Positions 25,966-34,755 of a DNA stretch of 64,000 bases are shown one piece after another. The DNA comes from Azoarcus sp. TTM-91 (GTDB lineage Bacteria > Pseudomonadota > Gammaproteobacteria > Burkholderiales > Rhodocyclaceae). The notes beneath the pieces were generated by a model. That model searched no databases. It was not told the origin of the DNA and was given only the letters and a program-made list of their open reading frames with translations. Within the stretch, counting starts at the first letter, position 1, and each line of letters starts with the position of its first letter. The DNA is taken from assembly GCF_012911025.1 (NCBI RefSeq), contig NZ_WUEI01000011.1, positions 16,936 through 80,935 on the forward strand. Direction: 5' to 3'. Made by a program: the position numbers and the translations under genes.

Positions 25966-26739
25966 TCAGTCGGTTTGAGCGGCGGGCAGGGCGGGGCGTG
26001 GCGAGAACAGGTCGCGCCAGGCGGCGAGCTGGGCGCCGGCGATGACGGGAACGAGCACGAACATGCCCAGGCCGGCCGGGATCATCGCGACCCACACCAG
26101 CACATAGAGCATGACGGCGAAGATGATGAAGGTGAGCAGGCTGCCGAAACAGGCCTGGGCAGAGAGCTTCATCGCATCGAGCGGAGCCACGTCCTGCAGC
26201 ATGACCAGAGCGGGGGCGAACCACAGCGCCATCATCAGCATGATCCACAGTACGGTGAATACCAGCATGCCGAACATCACGCCGCCGGTGGCCAGCCCCA
26301 CGCCGGTGAAGGCACCGACGATGGCCCCGGTGAGCACGGCGCTGCCGCCAATGGCGGCAGCGATCAGCGCAGCGAAAAGCACGCCCAGCAGGTGGAAGGC
26401 GCCGACCAGCAGCAGGTTGCCGGCATGCCGGCGCAGGCCGTCGAACAGGTGATCGACCCGCAGCACTTCACCGCTTTCCACCCGCCGGGCGCTGGCGACC
26501 ATGCCGGCCGCCAGCAGCGGAAAGGCGACCGGCACCGCCGCCCAGCCCAGCACCGGTACCACGCCCAGCGCCAGCAGGATGAGGATGAGCACCAGGGTCT
26601 GCAACAGCCAGGTCGTGGGCGAGCGCAGGAACAGCTTCCAGCCGGTGGTCAGCCAGCGCAGGGCGTCGCCCGGCATGGCCGGCGATATCTCGGGCAGAAC
26701 GTGGCGGTGGGGGTGGAGCGGAGGTTCTGGGGTGCTCAT
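25966..26739 (-). CDS. BPSS1780-like membrane protein, first copy
   Basis: A 257-residue integral membrane protein and paralogue of the following gene. The start MSTPEPPLHPHRHVLPEI is chosen because upstream in-frame residues are Arg-rich shadow sequence. Helices fall at about 40-75, 105-165, 195-235. The shared features are a W..G(W/F).L(F/W)..SP entry into helix 1, a conserved ALWFAPALV...DA.KLSAQAC segment (AYWFAPILA...KALFFSFYAC in the copy) and the C-terminal AARDLF/NARDVF motif. No function is known. Confidence 0.72.
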   Translation of the reverse strand: MSTPEPPLHPHRHVLPEISPAMPGDALRWLTTGWKLFLRSPTTWLLQTLVLILILLALGVVPVLGWAAVPVAFPLLAAGMVASARRVESGEVLRVDHLFDGLRRHAGNLLLVGAFHLLGVLFAALIAAAIGGSAVLTGAIVGAFTGVGLATGGVMFGMLVFTVLWIMLMMALWFAPALVMLQDVAPLDAMKLSAQACFGSLLTFIIFAVMLYVLVWVAMIPAGLGMFVLVPVIAGAQLAAWRDLFSPRPALPAAQTD

Positions 26740-26848
26740 CGGGGATGTCGGCAGGATTCGGTATCGTCGGCCGAGGTTGCGTGCGCATGCAGCCACGCTG
26801 GCGGGGTATGCCGACGGTGGCCGATGCTAGCCGATGGCAGGGGGGAGT

Positions 26849-27793
26849 TCAAACTTCGGGTAGCGCGGGGTGGGCGACGATGCGACGGCGCAGGATGTCG
26901 CGGTACTCGTCCGGATTCTTCACCAGCACCATTTCGCCCTGCCGCGGCAGATGGAGATCGGCGGCGCGGGAGAGCCAGAAGCGCAGCGCCGCCGCCCGCA
27001 GCATCGCTGGCCATGCCTGGCGCTCCGCGGCGGTGAAGGGGCGCTCCGCATGGTAGGCGGCGAGCAGGGCGGCGCAGCGGGCAGCATCGAGCTCGCCGCC
27101 GGGCGTGGCGCACCAGTCGTTAACGGTGACGGCGACGTCGAACAGCAGGCTGTCGTGGCCGGAGAAATAGAAGTCGATGACGCCGCCGATGTGGTCGCCG
27201 TCCCACAGCACATTGTCGCGGAAGAGGTCGGCGTGGATGGCGCCGGCCGGAAGCGCGGCGCTGTCCACTTGGGCCTGGAAGGCGAGCTCCGCATCCAGTA
27301 GGGCTTGCTCCTCGGCGGGCAGGAAGCTGCGCACCTCGGCGGCAGTGGCAGTGCGCCACGCCGGTCCGCGCGGGTTGTCCTGGCGACGCCCATAGGACTG
27401 TCCCGCCAGGTGCAGGCCGGCCAGCATGGCGCCCACGCGGGCGCAGTGCTGCTCGCCGGGCGCCATCACGGATTGGCCTGCCAGGCGCATCACCAGCACC
27501 GCCGGTTTGCCTTCCAGGGTGCCCAGGTACTCGTTGTCCCTGTCGGCGATGGGCGCCGGTACCGGCAGGCCGTGGCGGGCGAGGTGGGCCATCAGGTGCA
27601 GGTAGTAGGGGAGTTCGGCGCGCGGGATGGCTTCGAACAGCGTCAGCACATAACGGCCCAGTGTGGTGGTGACGAAGAAGTTGCTGTTCTGTACGCCGGC
27701 GGCAATGCCCTTCAGCTCGACCAGGCGGCCGATCGCATAGCCGCGCAGCCATGCAGCGAGGGTCGATTCGGGAAGGGGGGTGAAGACGGACAT
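26849..27793 (-). CDS. thrB: Homoserine kinase, APH-fold type
   Basis: Phosphorylates homoserine on the way to threonine. This is the choline-kinase/aminoglycoside-phosphotransferase-fold form found in pseudomonads and betaproteobacteria rather than the GHMP-fold ThrB of E. coli. The 314-residue protein starts MSVFTPLPESTLAAWL. It has GVQNSNFFVTTTLGRYVLTLFE (ATP loop), the catalytic HADLFRDN motif (brenner motif HxDxxxDN) and VIDFYFSGHD. Neighbours are a DNA glycosylase and a DUF2782 gene, then polA, a layout seen in related genomes. Confidence 0.92.
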   Translation of the reverse strand: MSVFTPLPESTLAAWLRGYAIGRLVELKGIAAGVQNSNFFVTTTLGRYVLTLFEAIPRAELPYYLHLMAHLARHGLPVPAPIADRDNEYLGTLEGKPAVLVMRLAGQSVMAPGEQHCARVGAMLAGLHLAGQSYGRRQDNPRGPAWRTATAAEVRSFLPAEEQALLDAELAFQAQVDSAALPAGAIHADLFRDNVLWDGDHIGGVIDFYFSGHDSLLFDVAVTVNDWCATPGGELDAARCAALLAAYHAERPFTAAERQAWPAMLRAAALRFWLSRAADLHLPRQGEMVLVKNPDEYRDILRRRIVAHPALPEV

Positions 27794-27813
27794 CGGCGTG
27801 TTCCGGGAGCGGG

Positions 27814-28332
27814 CTAAGGCAAGGGGCGCCCCAGCGCCGCGGCGACGGCGCCCCAGGCGGCGATCTTTTCAGTCAGGCTGCGCGCAGCATGGGCTGGGCT
27901 GGTGGAAGGCAGGCGCATGAACTGCAGTGGAGCCAGTCCTGCTGGCAGCTGCACATGGCGGCGGAACGCGGCCTCGGCCGCGCTGCCGTTGAAGAACACG
28001 TGGCGGATTCCGCTGCAGATGGCGAGCAGGCCGGGGAGGTCGTTGGCGATCACGCTGGCGGGCGTGATGGCGCTATCCAGGCTGCCGGGGCGCTCGCAGT
28101 GGGCGATGACGTCCCATAGCGCGACGCCGGCGTCTTGCAGCCGGTGCAGGCGGTCAGCGTAGGGAAGCTGCGGGCCGGCTCCCAGCAGCGTACCCATGAT
28201 GGGCCAGAAGGCGTTGCGCGGATGGGCGTAATACTGGCCGGCGCTCAGCGAGGCCACGCCGGGCATGCTGCCGAGCACGAGCACGCGGGCATCTTCGCGG
28301 AAAACCGGAGGGAAGCTGCTGACGATGAACAT
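27814..28332 (-). CDS. DNA-deoxyinosine glycosylase (UDG superfamily)
   Basis: A 172-residue uracil-DNA-glycosylase-fold enzyme of the hypoxanthine-DNA glycosylase group. Motif 1 is VLVLGSMPGVASLSAGQYYAHPRNAFW, and a C-terminal LPSTSPAHA matches the family's second motif. Such enzymes remove deaminated adenine (hypoxanthine), and some act on other mismatched bases. It is spaced 20 nt upstream of thrB and is probably co-transcribed. Confidence 0.85.
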   Translation of the reverse strand: MFIVSSFPPVFREDARVLVLGSMPGVASLSAGQYYAHPRNAFWPIMGTLLGAGPQLPYADRLHRLQDAGVALWDVIAHCERPGSLDSAITPASVIANDLPGLLAICSGIRHVFFNGSAAEAAFRRHVQLPAGLAPLQFMRLPSTSPAHAARSLTEKIAAWGAVAAALGRPLP

Positions 28333-28336
28333 GAGG

Positions 28337-28366
28337 CGGGCCGGCGCGGCGGAATCCGCCGGCCCG
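28337..28366 (-). repeat. Inverted repeat after the DUF2782 gene
   Basis: CGGGCCGGC (28337-28345) and GCCGGCCCG (28358-28366) can form a 9-bp GC-rich hairpin in the short gap between the DUF2782 and glycosylase genes. Without a T run it is at best a pause or factor-dependent stop. Confidence 0.4.
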
Positions 28367-28389
28367 GGGATGAAGGCCGGCGGAATGCC

Positions 28390-28716
28390 TTACCAGGACT
28401 TGATGACCCACATCGGCACGGACAGCGTAGGTGCGGTGTCGTCGCGCACCATCTGGCCGTTGCCTTCCTTGTCCACCAGGTAATACGGCACGCCGTGAGG
28501 GGGCGTGACCTTGACCATGTAGAGCTTGCCGCGGACGCGGTACTCGGTGACGGTGTCTTCGCCCTGCTTCAGGATGGTGACCTGGGGCTCGTCGGCGCCG
28601 TCGGTCATGCCCGGCGGCGGCGGGGGCGGTTCGGGGATGGGTTCCAGGTTGGGCGGTTGTTGAGCGCAGACCGGGAAGGCTGCGGCAGCCAGCACGGCGA
28701 TGAAGAGGCGGCGCAT
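28390..28716 (-). CDS. DUF2782 family exported protein
   Basis: A 108-residue protein with a Sec signal peptide (MRRLFIAVLAAAAFPVCAQ, cleavage near AQ), a Pro-rich stretch (EPIPEPPPPPPG) and a compact beta-rich domain (ITILKQGEDTVTEYRVRGKLYMVKVTPPHGVPYYLVD). This is the DUF2782 family, typically found beside polA and thrB in betaproteobacteria and pseudomonads. It is probably periplasmic; function unknown. Confidence 0.88.
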   Translation of the reverse strand: MRRLFIAVLAAAAFPVCAQQPPNLEPIPEPPPPPPGMTDGADEPQVTILKQGEDTVTEYRVRGKLYMVKVTPPHGVPYYLVDKEGNGQMVRDDTAPTLSVPMWVIKSW

Positions 28717-28776
28717 GGTGTTCTCCTGTATGTCGGCCGATTCTAGCAGAGCGGGTTCAGCGGCTTTCCGCCCGGC

Positions 28777-29502
28777 TCAAAGGTTCAGCATCAATTCGTG
28801 TTCCTCGGGCAGCGGCAGGAAACCGCGCGTTTCGTAGTGCTTGAAGATGGCCTCGACAACCGCTTCCGGCTCGTCGATGACCTGCACCAGGTCGAGGTCC
28901 GCCGGGTTGATCATGCGCTCGGTGACGAGGCGGTCGCGGACCCAGTCGAGCAGCCCGTTCCAGAACGCGCCATGCACCAGGATGATGGGGATGCGCCGGC
29001 TCTTGCCGGTCTGTATCAGCGTCATTGCCTCCAGCAGTTCATCCAGCGTGCCGAAGCCGCCGGGCATGACGACGTAGGCCGAGGCGAACTTCACGAACAT
29101 GAACTTGCGCGCGAAGAAGTGCTGGAAGGTCTGGGAAATATCCTGATACGGATTCGCTTGCTGCTCCATCGGCAGCTGAATGTTGAGTCCGACCGAGGGG
29201 CTCTTGCCGAAATAGGCGCCCTTGTTGGCTGCCTCCATCACCCCCGGCCCCCCGCCGGAAATCACGGAAAACCCGGCATCCGACAGCAAGCGGGCGATCT
29301 TCTCCGCCTGCATGTAATAGAGATGATCGGGCGGAATTCGCGCGCTGCCGAAAATGGAAACGGCCGGCCGGATGGCATTCAGGCGTTCTGTGGCCTCCAC
29401 GAACTCTGCCATAATCCCGAAGATCCGCCAGGACTCGCGTGCACTGAAACGCGGGGCAGCGGCGCCCGCGAGACTGCCGGGCAATTTTTCTTTTGCGGTC
29501 AT
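28777..29502 (-). CDS. LOG-family nucleotide phosphoribohydrolase
   Basis: A 241-residue Rossmann-fold protein of the TIGR00730/LOG family, often mislabelled lysine decarboxylase. It has SIFGSARIPPDHLYYMQA, ISGGGPGVMEAANKGA and the signature VMPGGFGTLDELLEAMTLIQTGK. Characterised members hydrolyse nucleoside 5'-monophosphates, including cytokinin ribotides, to base plus ribose 5-phosphate. The start MTAKEKLPGS is preceded by a purine-rich site; upstream in-frame sequence is not family-like. Divergent from polA. Confidence 0.85.
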   Translation of the reverse strand: MTAKEKLPGSLAGAAAPRFSARESWRIFGIMAEFVEATERLNAIRPAVSIFGSARIPPDHLYYMQAEKIARLLSDAGFSVISGGGPGVMEAANKGAYFGKSPSVGLNIQLPMEQQANPYQDISQTFQHFFARKFMFVKFASAYVVMPGGFGTLDELLEAMTLIQTGKSRRIPIILVHGAFWNGLLDWVRDRLVTERMINPADLDLVQVIDEPEAVVEAIFKHYETRGFLPLPEEHELMLNL

Positions 29503-29537
29503 CTGCTGTACTCGTTTGTTCTTCTTGAAATAAACCG

Positions 29538-29550
29538 GATGCATTGCATC
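29538..29550. repeat. Short palindrome between the LOG gene and polA
   Basis: GATGCA-T-TGCATC is a perfect inverted repeat in the 83-bp gap between the divergent LOG-family gene and polA, so it could be an operator. No regulator is indicated. Confidence 0.35.
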
Positions 29551-29585
29551 TGGAGCCCCACGCTTCTCCGCAAGGATTCTCCCGG

Positions 29586-32300
29586 ATGCCCACCCTGTTG
29601 CTCGTTGACGGTTCCAGTTACCTCTACCGCGCTTTCCATGCGCTGCCGGATCTGCGCAACTCCAAGGGCGAACCCACGGGGGCAATCCGGGGGGTGCTGT
29701 CGATGCTACGTCGGCTGGAAGGGGACTACAAGGCGGAGTACCGGGCCTGTGTGTTCGACGCCAAGGGCAAGACTTTCCGCGACGACTGGTACCCGGAGTA
29801 CAAGTCCCACCGGCCTCCGATGCCGGACGATCTGCGGGTGCAGATCGAGCCCCTGCACGAGGCGGTGAAGGCCGAAGGCTGGCCGCTGTTGTGCGTGGAA
29901 GGGGTGGAAGCGGATGACGTCATCGGTACGCTCACCCGGCAGGCGGTGGAGCAGGGCTGGGAGGTGGTGATCTCCACTGGCGACAAGGACCTGACCCAGT
30001 TGGTGCGCCCCGGGGTGCGCTGGGTGAATACGATGAGCGAAGAGGTGCTGGACGAGGCCGGCGTGACCGCCAAGTTCGGCGTGCCGCCGGAGCTCATCAT
30101 CGATTACCTGACGTTGGTCGGAGACACGGTGGACAACGTGCCCGGCGTCGAAAAGTGCGGCCCCAAGACTGCGGTGAAGTGGCTGACCGAATATGGCACG
30201 CTGGACAATCTCGTCGCCAATGCCGACAAGGTCGGCGGCAAGGTTGGAGAGAACCTGCGCAAGCACCTGGACTTCCTGCCGCTGGGGCGCCGTCTGGTAA
30301 CGGTGGTGACCGATGTCGAGCTGCCCTTCGACGCCGCCGACCTACCGGCGCGTGAGGACGACAAGGCTGCACTCAAGGCCTTGTACGAGCGCTTCGAGTT
30401 CCGTGGCTGGCTGAAGGATCTGGCGGAAGGAACCACGGGCGAACCGCCGCGGGCCGAGGTCGAAGTCGCCGACGACGCGGACCCGGCTGGTCACCGGGGC
30501 GGCTACCAGACCATCCTCGACCAGGAAACCCTCTCCGCCTGGCTCGCCAAGCTGAATGCCGCCGAACTTACCGCCTTCGACACGGAAACCACCAGCCTGG
30601 ACCAGATGGAGGCCAGGCTGGTCGGCATGTCCTTCGCCGTCGCCAAGGGCGAGGCCGCCTATCTGCCGCTGGCCCACCGGGGGGCGGAACAGCCCACGCA
30701 ACTGCCCTTCGACGCAACGCTGGCGGCGCTTAAGTCCTGGCTGGAGTCGGACGCCCATCTCAAGGTGGGACAGAACCTCAAGTACGACGCACATGTGCTG
30801 CTCAATCACGGCATCCGGCTCGGCGGCATCGCGCACGACACCCTGCTGCAGTCCTATGTACTGGAAAGCGACAAGTCCCATGACATGGACTCGCTCGCCA
30901 AACGCCACCTGGGGCTGACCACCATTCCTTACACCGACATCTGCGGCAAGGGCGCCAAACAGATCTGCTTCGATGAAGTGGCGATCGACAAGGCCGCCGA
31001 GTATGCCGCCGAGGACGCGGACATCACGCTTCGGCTGCACCACAAGCTCTGGCCGCAGGTTGAAGCGACCGGCCGCCTGGCGCCGCTGTATCGCGAGATC
31101 GAACTGCCGACCATGGCGGTGCTGCTGGACATGGAGCGCACCGGCGTATTGATCGATCCCTTCCTGCTGGCCCAGCACAGCGAGGAACTTGGCCGCCGCC
31201 TGCTGGACCTCGAGCGCGAGGCGCACGAGCTCGCCGGCCAGCCATTCAACCTGGGCTCGCCCAAGCAACTCGGCGAAATCCTCTTTGGCAAGCTCGGCCT
31301 GCCGGTAGTGAAGAAGACCGCCACCGGGCAGCCGTCAACCGACGAAGACGTCCTTACCCAGCTCGCCGAAGACTATCCGCTGCCCAAGCTGCTGTTGGAG
31401 CATCGCAGCCTCGCCAAGCTGAAGAGCACCTACACCGACAAGCTGCCGCGCATGGTGAATCCCAGGACCGGCCGGGTGCATACCACCTTCTCGCAGGCTA
31501 CTGCGGTGACCGGCCGCCTCGCCAGCACCGACCCGAACCTGCAGAACATTCCCATCCGCACCGCGGAGGGGCGTCGCATCCGTGCTGCCTTCATTGCGCC
31601 ACGCGATCACGTCATCGTCTCCGCGGACTACTCGCAGGTCGAACTGCGCATCATGGCGCACCTTTCCGAGGATGCCCGCCTGCTGGATGCCTTCGCCCGC
31701 GGTGAGGATGTTCACCGGGCAACCGCCGCCGAGGTCTTTGGCGTAGAACCCGCCGAAGTCAGCAGCGAACAGCGCCGCTACGCCAAAGTGATCAACTTCG
31801 GCCTCATCTACGGCATGAGTGCGCATGGCCTGGCAAAGAACCTCGGCATCGAACGCAGCGCCGCGCAGGCCTGGATAGACCGCTACTTTGCCCGCTATCC
31901 CGGCGTGGCGGACTACATGGAGCGGACGAAGGCCGAGGCAAAGGACAAGGGCTATGTCGAGACGGTGTTTGGTCGCCGCCTGTATCTACCGGATATTCGG
32001 GCCCAACAAGTAGGGCGCAGACAGGCTGCCGAGCGTGCCGCGATCAATGCACCGATGCAGGGTACGGCGGCGGACCTGATCAAGAGAGCGATGATTGGTG
32101 TTGGCGGTTGGCTGGGAAGGTCGACGCTCAAGTCAAGGTTGGTGCTGCAGGTTCACGACGAATTGGTGCTGGAGGTGCCCGAAGAAGAGGTGGAGGTGCT
32201 TCGCGAAGAACTGCCGAAACTGATGGGCGAAGTGGCTGCGTTGTCTGTCCCTCTCCAGGTGGAAGTGGGAGTGGGTAGTAATTGGGACGAGGCGCATTAA
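29586..32300 (+). CDS. polA: DNA polymerase I
   Basis: A 904-residue repair and Okazaki-fragment polymerase with all three domains. The 5' nuclease begins MPTLLLVDGSSYLYRAFHALPDL and contains VEADDVIGTL and STGDKDLTQLV. The 3'-5' exonuclease has AFDTETTSLD (about residue 331). The family-A polymerase has ATGRLASTDPNLQNIPIRT, ADYSQVELRI (about 680) and QVHDELVLE (about 854). The start is set by AAGGAT upstream. From about 31985 to the stop, codon use changes visibly (AGG/AGA Arg codons, more A/T third positions), as in the polysaccharide cluster that follows. The encoded residues remain conserved. Confidence 0.98.
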   Translation: MPTLLLVDGSSYLYRAFHALPDLRNSKGEPTGAIRGVLSMLRRLEGDYKAEYRACVFDAKGKTFRDDWYPEYKSHRPPMPDDLRVQIEPLHEAVKAEGWPLLCVEGVEADDVIGTLTRQAVEQGWEVVISTGDKDLTQLVRPGVRWVNTMSEEVLDEAGVTAKFGVPPELIIDYLTLVGDTVDNVPGVEKCGPKTAVKWLTEYGTLDNLVANADKVGGKVGENLRKHLDFLPLGRRLVTVVTDVELPFDAADLPAREDDKAALKALYERFEFRGWLKDLAEGTTGEPPRAEVEVADDADPAGHRGGYQTILDQETLSAWLAKLNAAELTAFDTETTSLDQMEARLVGMSFAVAKGEAAYLPLAHRGAEQPTQLPFDATLAALKSWLESDAHLKVGQNLKYDAHVLLNHGIRLGGIAHDTLLQSYVLESDKSHDMDSLAKRHLGLTTIPYTDICGKGAKQICFDEVAIDKAAEYAAEDADITLRLHHKLWPQVEATGRLAPLYREIELPTMAVLLDMERTGVLIDPFLLAQHSEELGRRLLDLEREAHELAGQPFNLGSPKQLGEILFGKLGLPVVKKTATGQPSTDEDVLTQLAEDYPLPKLLLEHRSLAKLKSTYTDKLPRMVNPRTGRVHTTFSQATAVTGRLASTDPNLQNIPIRTAEGRRIRAAFIAPRDHVIVSADYSQVELRIMAHLSEDARLLDAFARGEDVHRATAAEVFGVEPAEVSSEQRRYAKVINFGLIYGMSAHGLAKNLGIERSAAQAWIDRYFARYPGVADYMERTKAEAKDKGYVETVFGRRLYLPDIRAQQVGRRQAAERAAINAPMQGTAADLIKRAMIGVGGWLGRSTLKSRLVLQVHDELVLEVPEEEVEVLREELPKLMGEVAALSVPLQVEVGVGSNWDEAH

Positions 32301-32584
32301 TGCCCCCGCAACCTCGATTCCGGAGTCCCTGCATCTGCAGGAAATTATTCTGCTCGGAGTGTTAATTCTGGACTGCAGAGGTGCGCCAGACACGGGCGGG
32401 GCGGGCGTGAGCCTCGCCGTCGCCGGCCTCACAGGATTGGTTTGAACTGCCGTCACATCAAGGGTGAGCGTCGTTTATGGACGGCTTGGTAGCTCAAATC
32501 TAGATCAAGTTAATGGGAGTGTGCAGCAGGTGCGCCGTCTGATCGTCTGCGATGCTGTCCGAGCCTCCCTGTTTCAGGAAAGCA
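32301..32584 (+). other. 284-bp gap between polA and wzm
   Basis: No gene is seen in this interval, which marks the start of the lower-GC polysaccharide cluster. It contains a short palindrome CCTGCA-TC-TGCAGG (32328-32341) just after polA. It also holds a possible promoter, TTGGTA, 17 nt, GTTAAT, ending about 70 nt before wzm. Both are weak calls. The cluster promoter is expected here because the next dozen genes are close together or overlapping on one strand. Confidence 0.4.
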
Positions 32585-33451
32585 ATGCGTTACATAGACG
32601 AAGATGGCATCCCGGTCACCATTTATCAGCCCAATGAGCGCAGGGGAGGGCTGCTCTGGGGGTTGAGGCAGGCCAGCGAGGATATCGCCGCTTCCCGGCA
32701 TGTAATAGTCCGCTTGTTCTGGCGGGATTTTATTGCGCAGTTTCGCCAGAAGATTCTCGGCTATTTGTGGGCTCTGCTGGGGCCGCTATTAGGAATAGTC
32801 AGCTTCCTGTTCCTTTTCTTCGTCGGGGTATTGAGGCCTGGCGAGGGAGAAATTCCTTATGTGGTCTACGTGCTCATAGGCAGTACGGTTTGGGGGTGTC
32901 TCCCGGGGGCTGTGGGGGCCGTAAGCAGTGGGCTACAGGGGCAGGCGGACCTCATCTTGAGAACGCGTATTCCCAAGTTGGCGTTGGCGATCAGTTCCCT
33001 GGCGGGCGTTAGCTACAGCATCTTGATCAGCATGATCACGATGACTGTTGTCCTGTTAGTCGTCGGGGTCGCCCCCACATGGTGGCTTCTGGCGTATCCG
33101 CTTCTAGTCCTGCCTATCGTGCTGCTGGGAACCGCTTTCGGTTTGGTTCTATCGGTGCTGGGTACCATAGCGAGAGATTTGACGCCGCTTTTTACGCAGG
33201 CGCTTGCACTCGTCATGTACGTGACGCCTGTTATCTATCTGGATTCCACAATCCAAAATCCGGTAGTTAAATCGATTATTGCGTGGAACCCGGTCAGCTA
33301 TCTTGTGGACGTGCCCCGCTCGTTGATCTGCTTAGGGCGTGCCGATAATGTCGTTACCTATCTATGGGTATCCCTTGGGGCGGTTGTCCTGGTTACCGTC
33401 GGGTTACGGGTTTTCTATCTACTCGAAGACCTCGTGGCGGAGCGACTGTAA
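32585..33451 (+). CDS. wzm: ABC-type polysaccharide export permease
   Basis: A 288-residue inner-membrane permease of the ABC-2 type. After ~45 cytosolic residues it shows LFWRDFIAQFRQKILGYLWALLGPLLG, the entry signature of Wzm/KpsM/TagG permeases, and six hydrophobic helices. With Wzt it would export a finished lipid-linked polysaccharide across the inner membrane. AGGAAAG precedes the chosen ATG. The last base of its stop is the first base of the wzt ATG. Confidence 0.9.
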   Translation: MRYIDEDGIPVTIYQPNERRGGLLWGLRQASEDIAASRHVIVRLFWRDFIAQFRQKILGYLWALLGPLLGIVSFLFLFFVGVLRPGEGEIPYVVYVLIGSTVWGCLPGAVGAVSSGLQGQADLILRTRIPKLALAISSLAGVSYSILISMITMTVVLLVVGVAPTWWLLAYPLLVLPIVLLGTAFGLVLSVLGTIARDLTPLFTQALALVMYVTPVIYLDSTIQNPVVKSIIAWNPVSYLVDVPRSLICLGRADNVVTYLWVSLGAVVLVTVGLRVFYLLEDLVAERL

Positions 33452-34752
33452 TGAGTAAGTCGAATGTCCAGGTTGATGGGGTTAGCAAGAAGTTCGGGCT
33501 TTCGCTCAAGAGCGCGCTGAAGTACGGTCTGATTGACAGCATGCGCCGGATGACGGGCCGGGAAATGGATCACCGCTTGCGCGCTGGCGAGTTCTGGGCT
33601 TTGCAGGATGTGACCTTCTCTCTCGAGCCGGGTGATGCTCTAGGCATCATGGGGGTCAACGGCTCAGGCAAGACGACGCTGCTGAGAATCCTCAATGGGA
33701 CGTATAGCCCGGATGGCGGACGGGTGACGCTCCGGGGGAGAGTGGGCGCCTTGATCGCAGCAGGTGCGGGTTTTTCGCCAATGCTGAGCGGAAGGGAGAA
33801 TATATACATCAGCGGTACTTTGCTTGGCATGACGCCAGCAGAGATAAAGCGGAAATTCGATGAAATCGTTGCATTCTCTGAACTCGGCGAATTCATTGAC
33901 ATGCCTGTGCGAAATTATTCAAGCGGAATGGGGGTGCGCCTAGGGTTCGCCATCGCGGTTATTGGCTCGCCGGAGGTTTTGCTCGTTGATGAGGTATTGG
34001 CCGTCGGCGATCTGGCGTTCCAGAAGAAATGTTTCGAACGCATTCTGGCGCTGAAGGCACAGGGCACTACCATCTTGCTGGTGTCGCACGCGATCGGAGC
34101 CATCTGGGCGGTATGCAATAAGGGGCTGTTCCTGAGTAAAGGGCAACCTTTGTTGGTCGGGGACGTGGAGGAGGTGTGCAAGGCTTATGAAGATCAAAAC
34201 TCGCGAAATGCGTGTATCGCGATTGAAAATGAGCCGCAGGCTGCGCAAACCTCGGAAAGCGAGGGAAAGGAGAGTCTGCCGGCAGAGTATGGGCATGCTC
34301 GTGGTGGAAGTGGTGACGTTCAATGCCTGAGTATTCGCATATTGTCGGCCGCTTGCGATGCCGAAGTTACAGATGTCGCCTTCGCTGAGCCCTTCGTGTT
34401 GGAGTACCGATACGTTGTGCACAGGAAAATCGAGAATCCGATTTTTCGTTCGAGTTTTGATGCCGTTCATTATAAGTTCATTGTCTCCATCGATAGCCAT
34501 GAGCAGGGCTATGACTGGGAGAGTATTGAGCCCGGCGAGTACGTGATGCGCGTAACCCTGAAAAGCCAAACATTGCGTCCCGGAATGTATTCCATTAATA
34601 CCAGCGTGGTTTCAAGAGGCATAGGGGTCCATCTTTTTTATTGGCTTGGTGCTGCGAGTTTCGTAGTTCGCCACCCATCTGACCGCTTTCTTTATTCCAA
34701 CGAGTCCGCTGTCGTTTTCTTTCCTGCGCAAATGGACCTTTCCAAGAGATAG
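33451..34752 (+). CDS. wzt: ABC-type polysaccharide export ATPase with carbohydrate-binding tail
   Basis: A 433-residue ATPase partner of the permease. It has Walker A GVNGSGKT (68-75), ABC signature YSSGMGVRLGF (about 156), Walker B VLLVDEVLAVGD (about 176) and the switch His in SHAIGAI. The extra C-terminal domain (about 275-433, beta-rich, GEYVMRVTLKSQTLRPGMYSI) corresponds to the carbohydrate-binding domain of Wzt proteins that recognise a modified non-reducing end of the O-polysaccharide. That makes the cluster's methyltransferases good candidates for making the cap. TAATG overlap with wzm shows coupling. Confidence 0.92.
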   Translation: MSKSNVQVDGVSKKFGLSLKSALKYGLIDSMRRMTGREMDHRLRAGEFWALQDVTFSLEPGDALGIMGVNGSGKTTLLRILNGTYSPDGGRVTLRGRVGALIAAGAGFSPMLSGRENIYISGTLLGMTPAEIKRKFDEIVAFSELGEFIDMPVRNYSSGMGVRLGFAIAVIGSPEVLLVDEVLAVGDLAFQKKCFERILALKAQGTTILLVSHAIGAIWAVCNKGLFLSKGQPLLVGDVEEVCKAYEDQNSRNACIAIENEPQAAQTSESEGKESLPAEYGHARGGSGDVQCLSIRILSAACDAEVTDVAFAEPFVLEYRYVVHRKIENPIFRSSFDAVHYKFIVSIDSHEQGYDWESIEPGEYVMRVTLKSQTLRPGMYSINTSVVSRGIGVHLFYWLGAASFVVRHPSDRFLYSNESAVVFFPAQMDLSKR

Positions 34753-34755
34753 AGC

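Noticed and set aside
32328..32341. CCTGCATCTGCAGG palindrome after polA as a terminator
   Set aside because: The stem is short with a 2-nt loop and no T run; it is only noted within the intergenic entry.
32440..32530. GGCTTGGTAGCTC before wzm resembles part of a JUMPstart/ops element
   Set aside because: Only the GGTAGCT piece agrees; the ops core GGCGGTAGCGT is missing and no RfaH context is known here.
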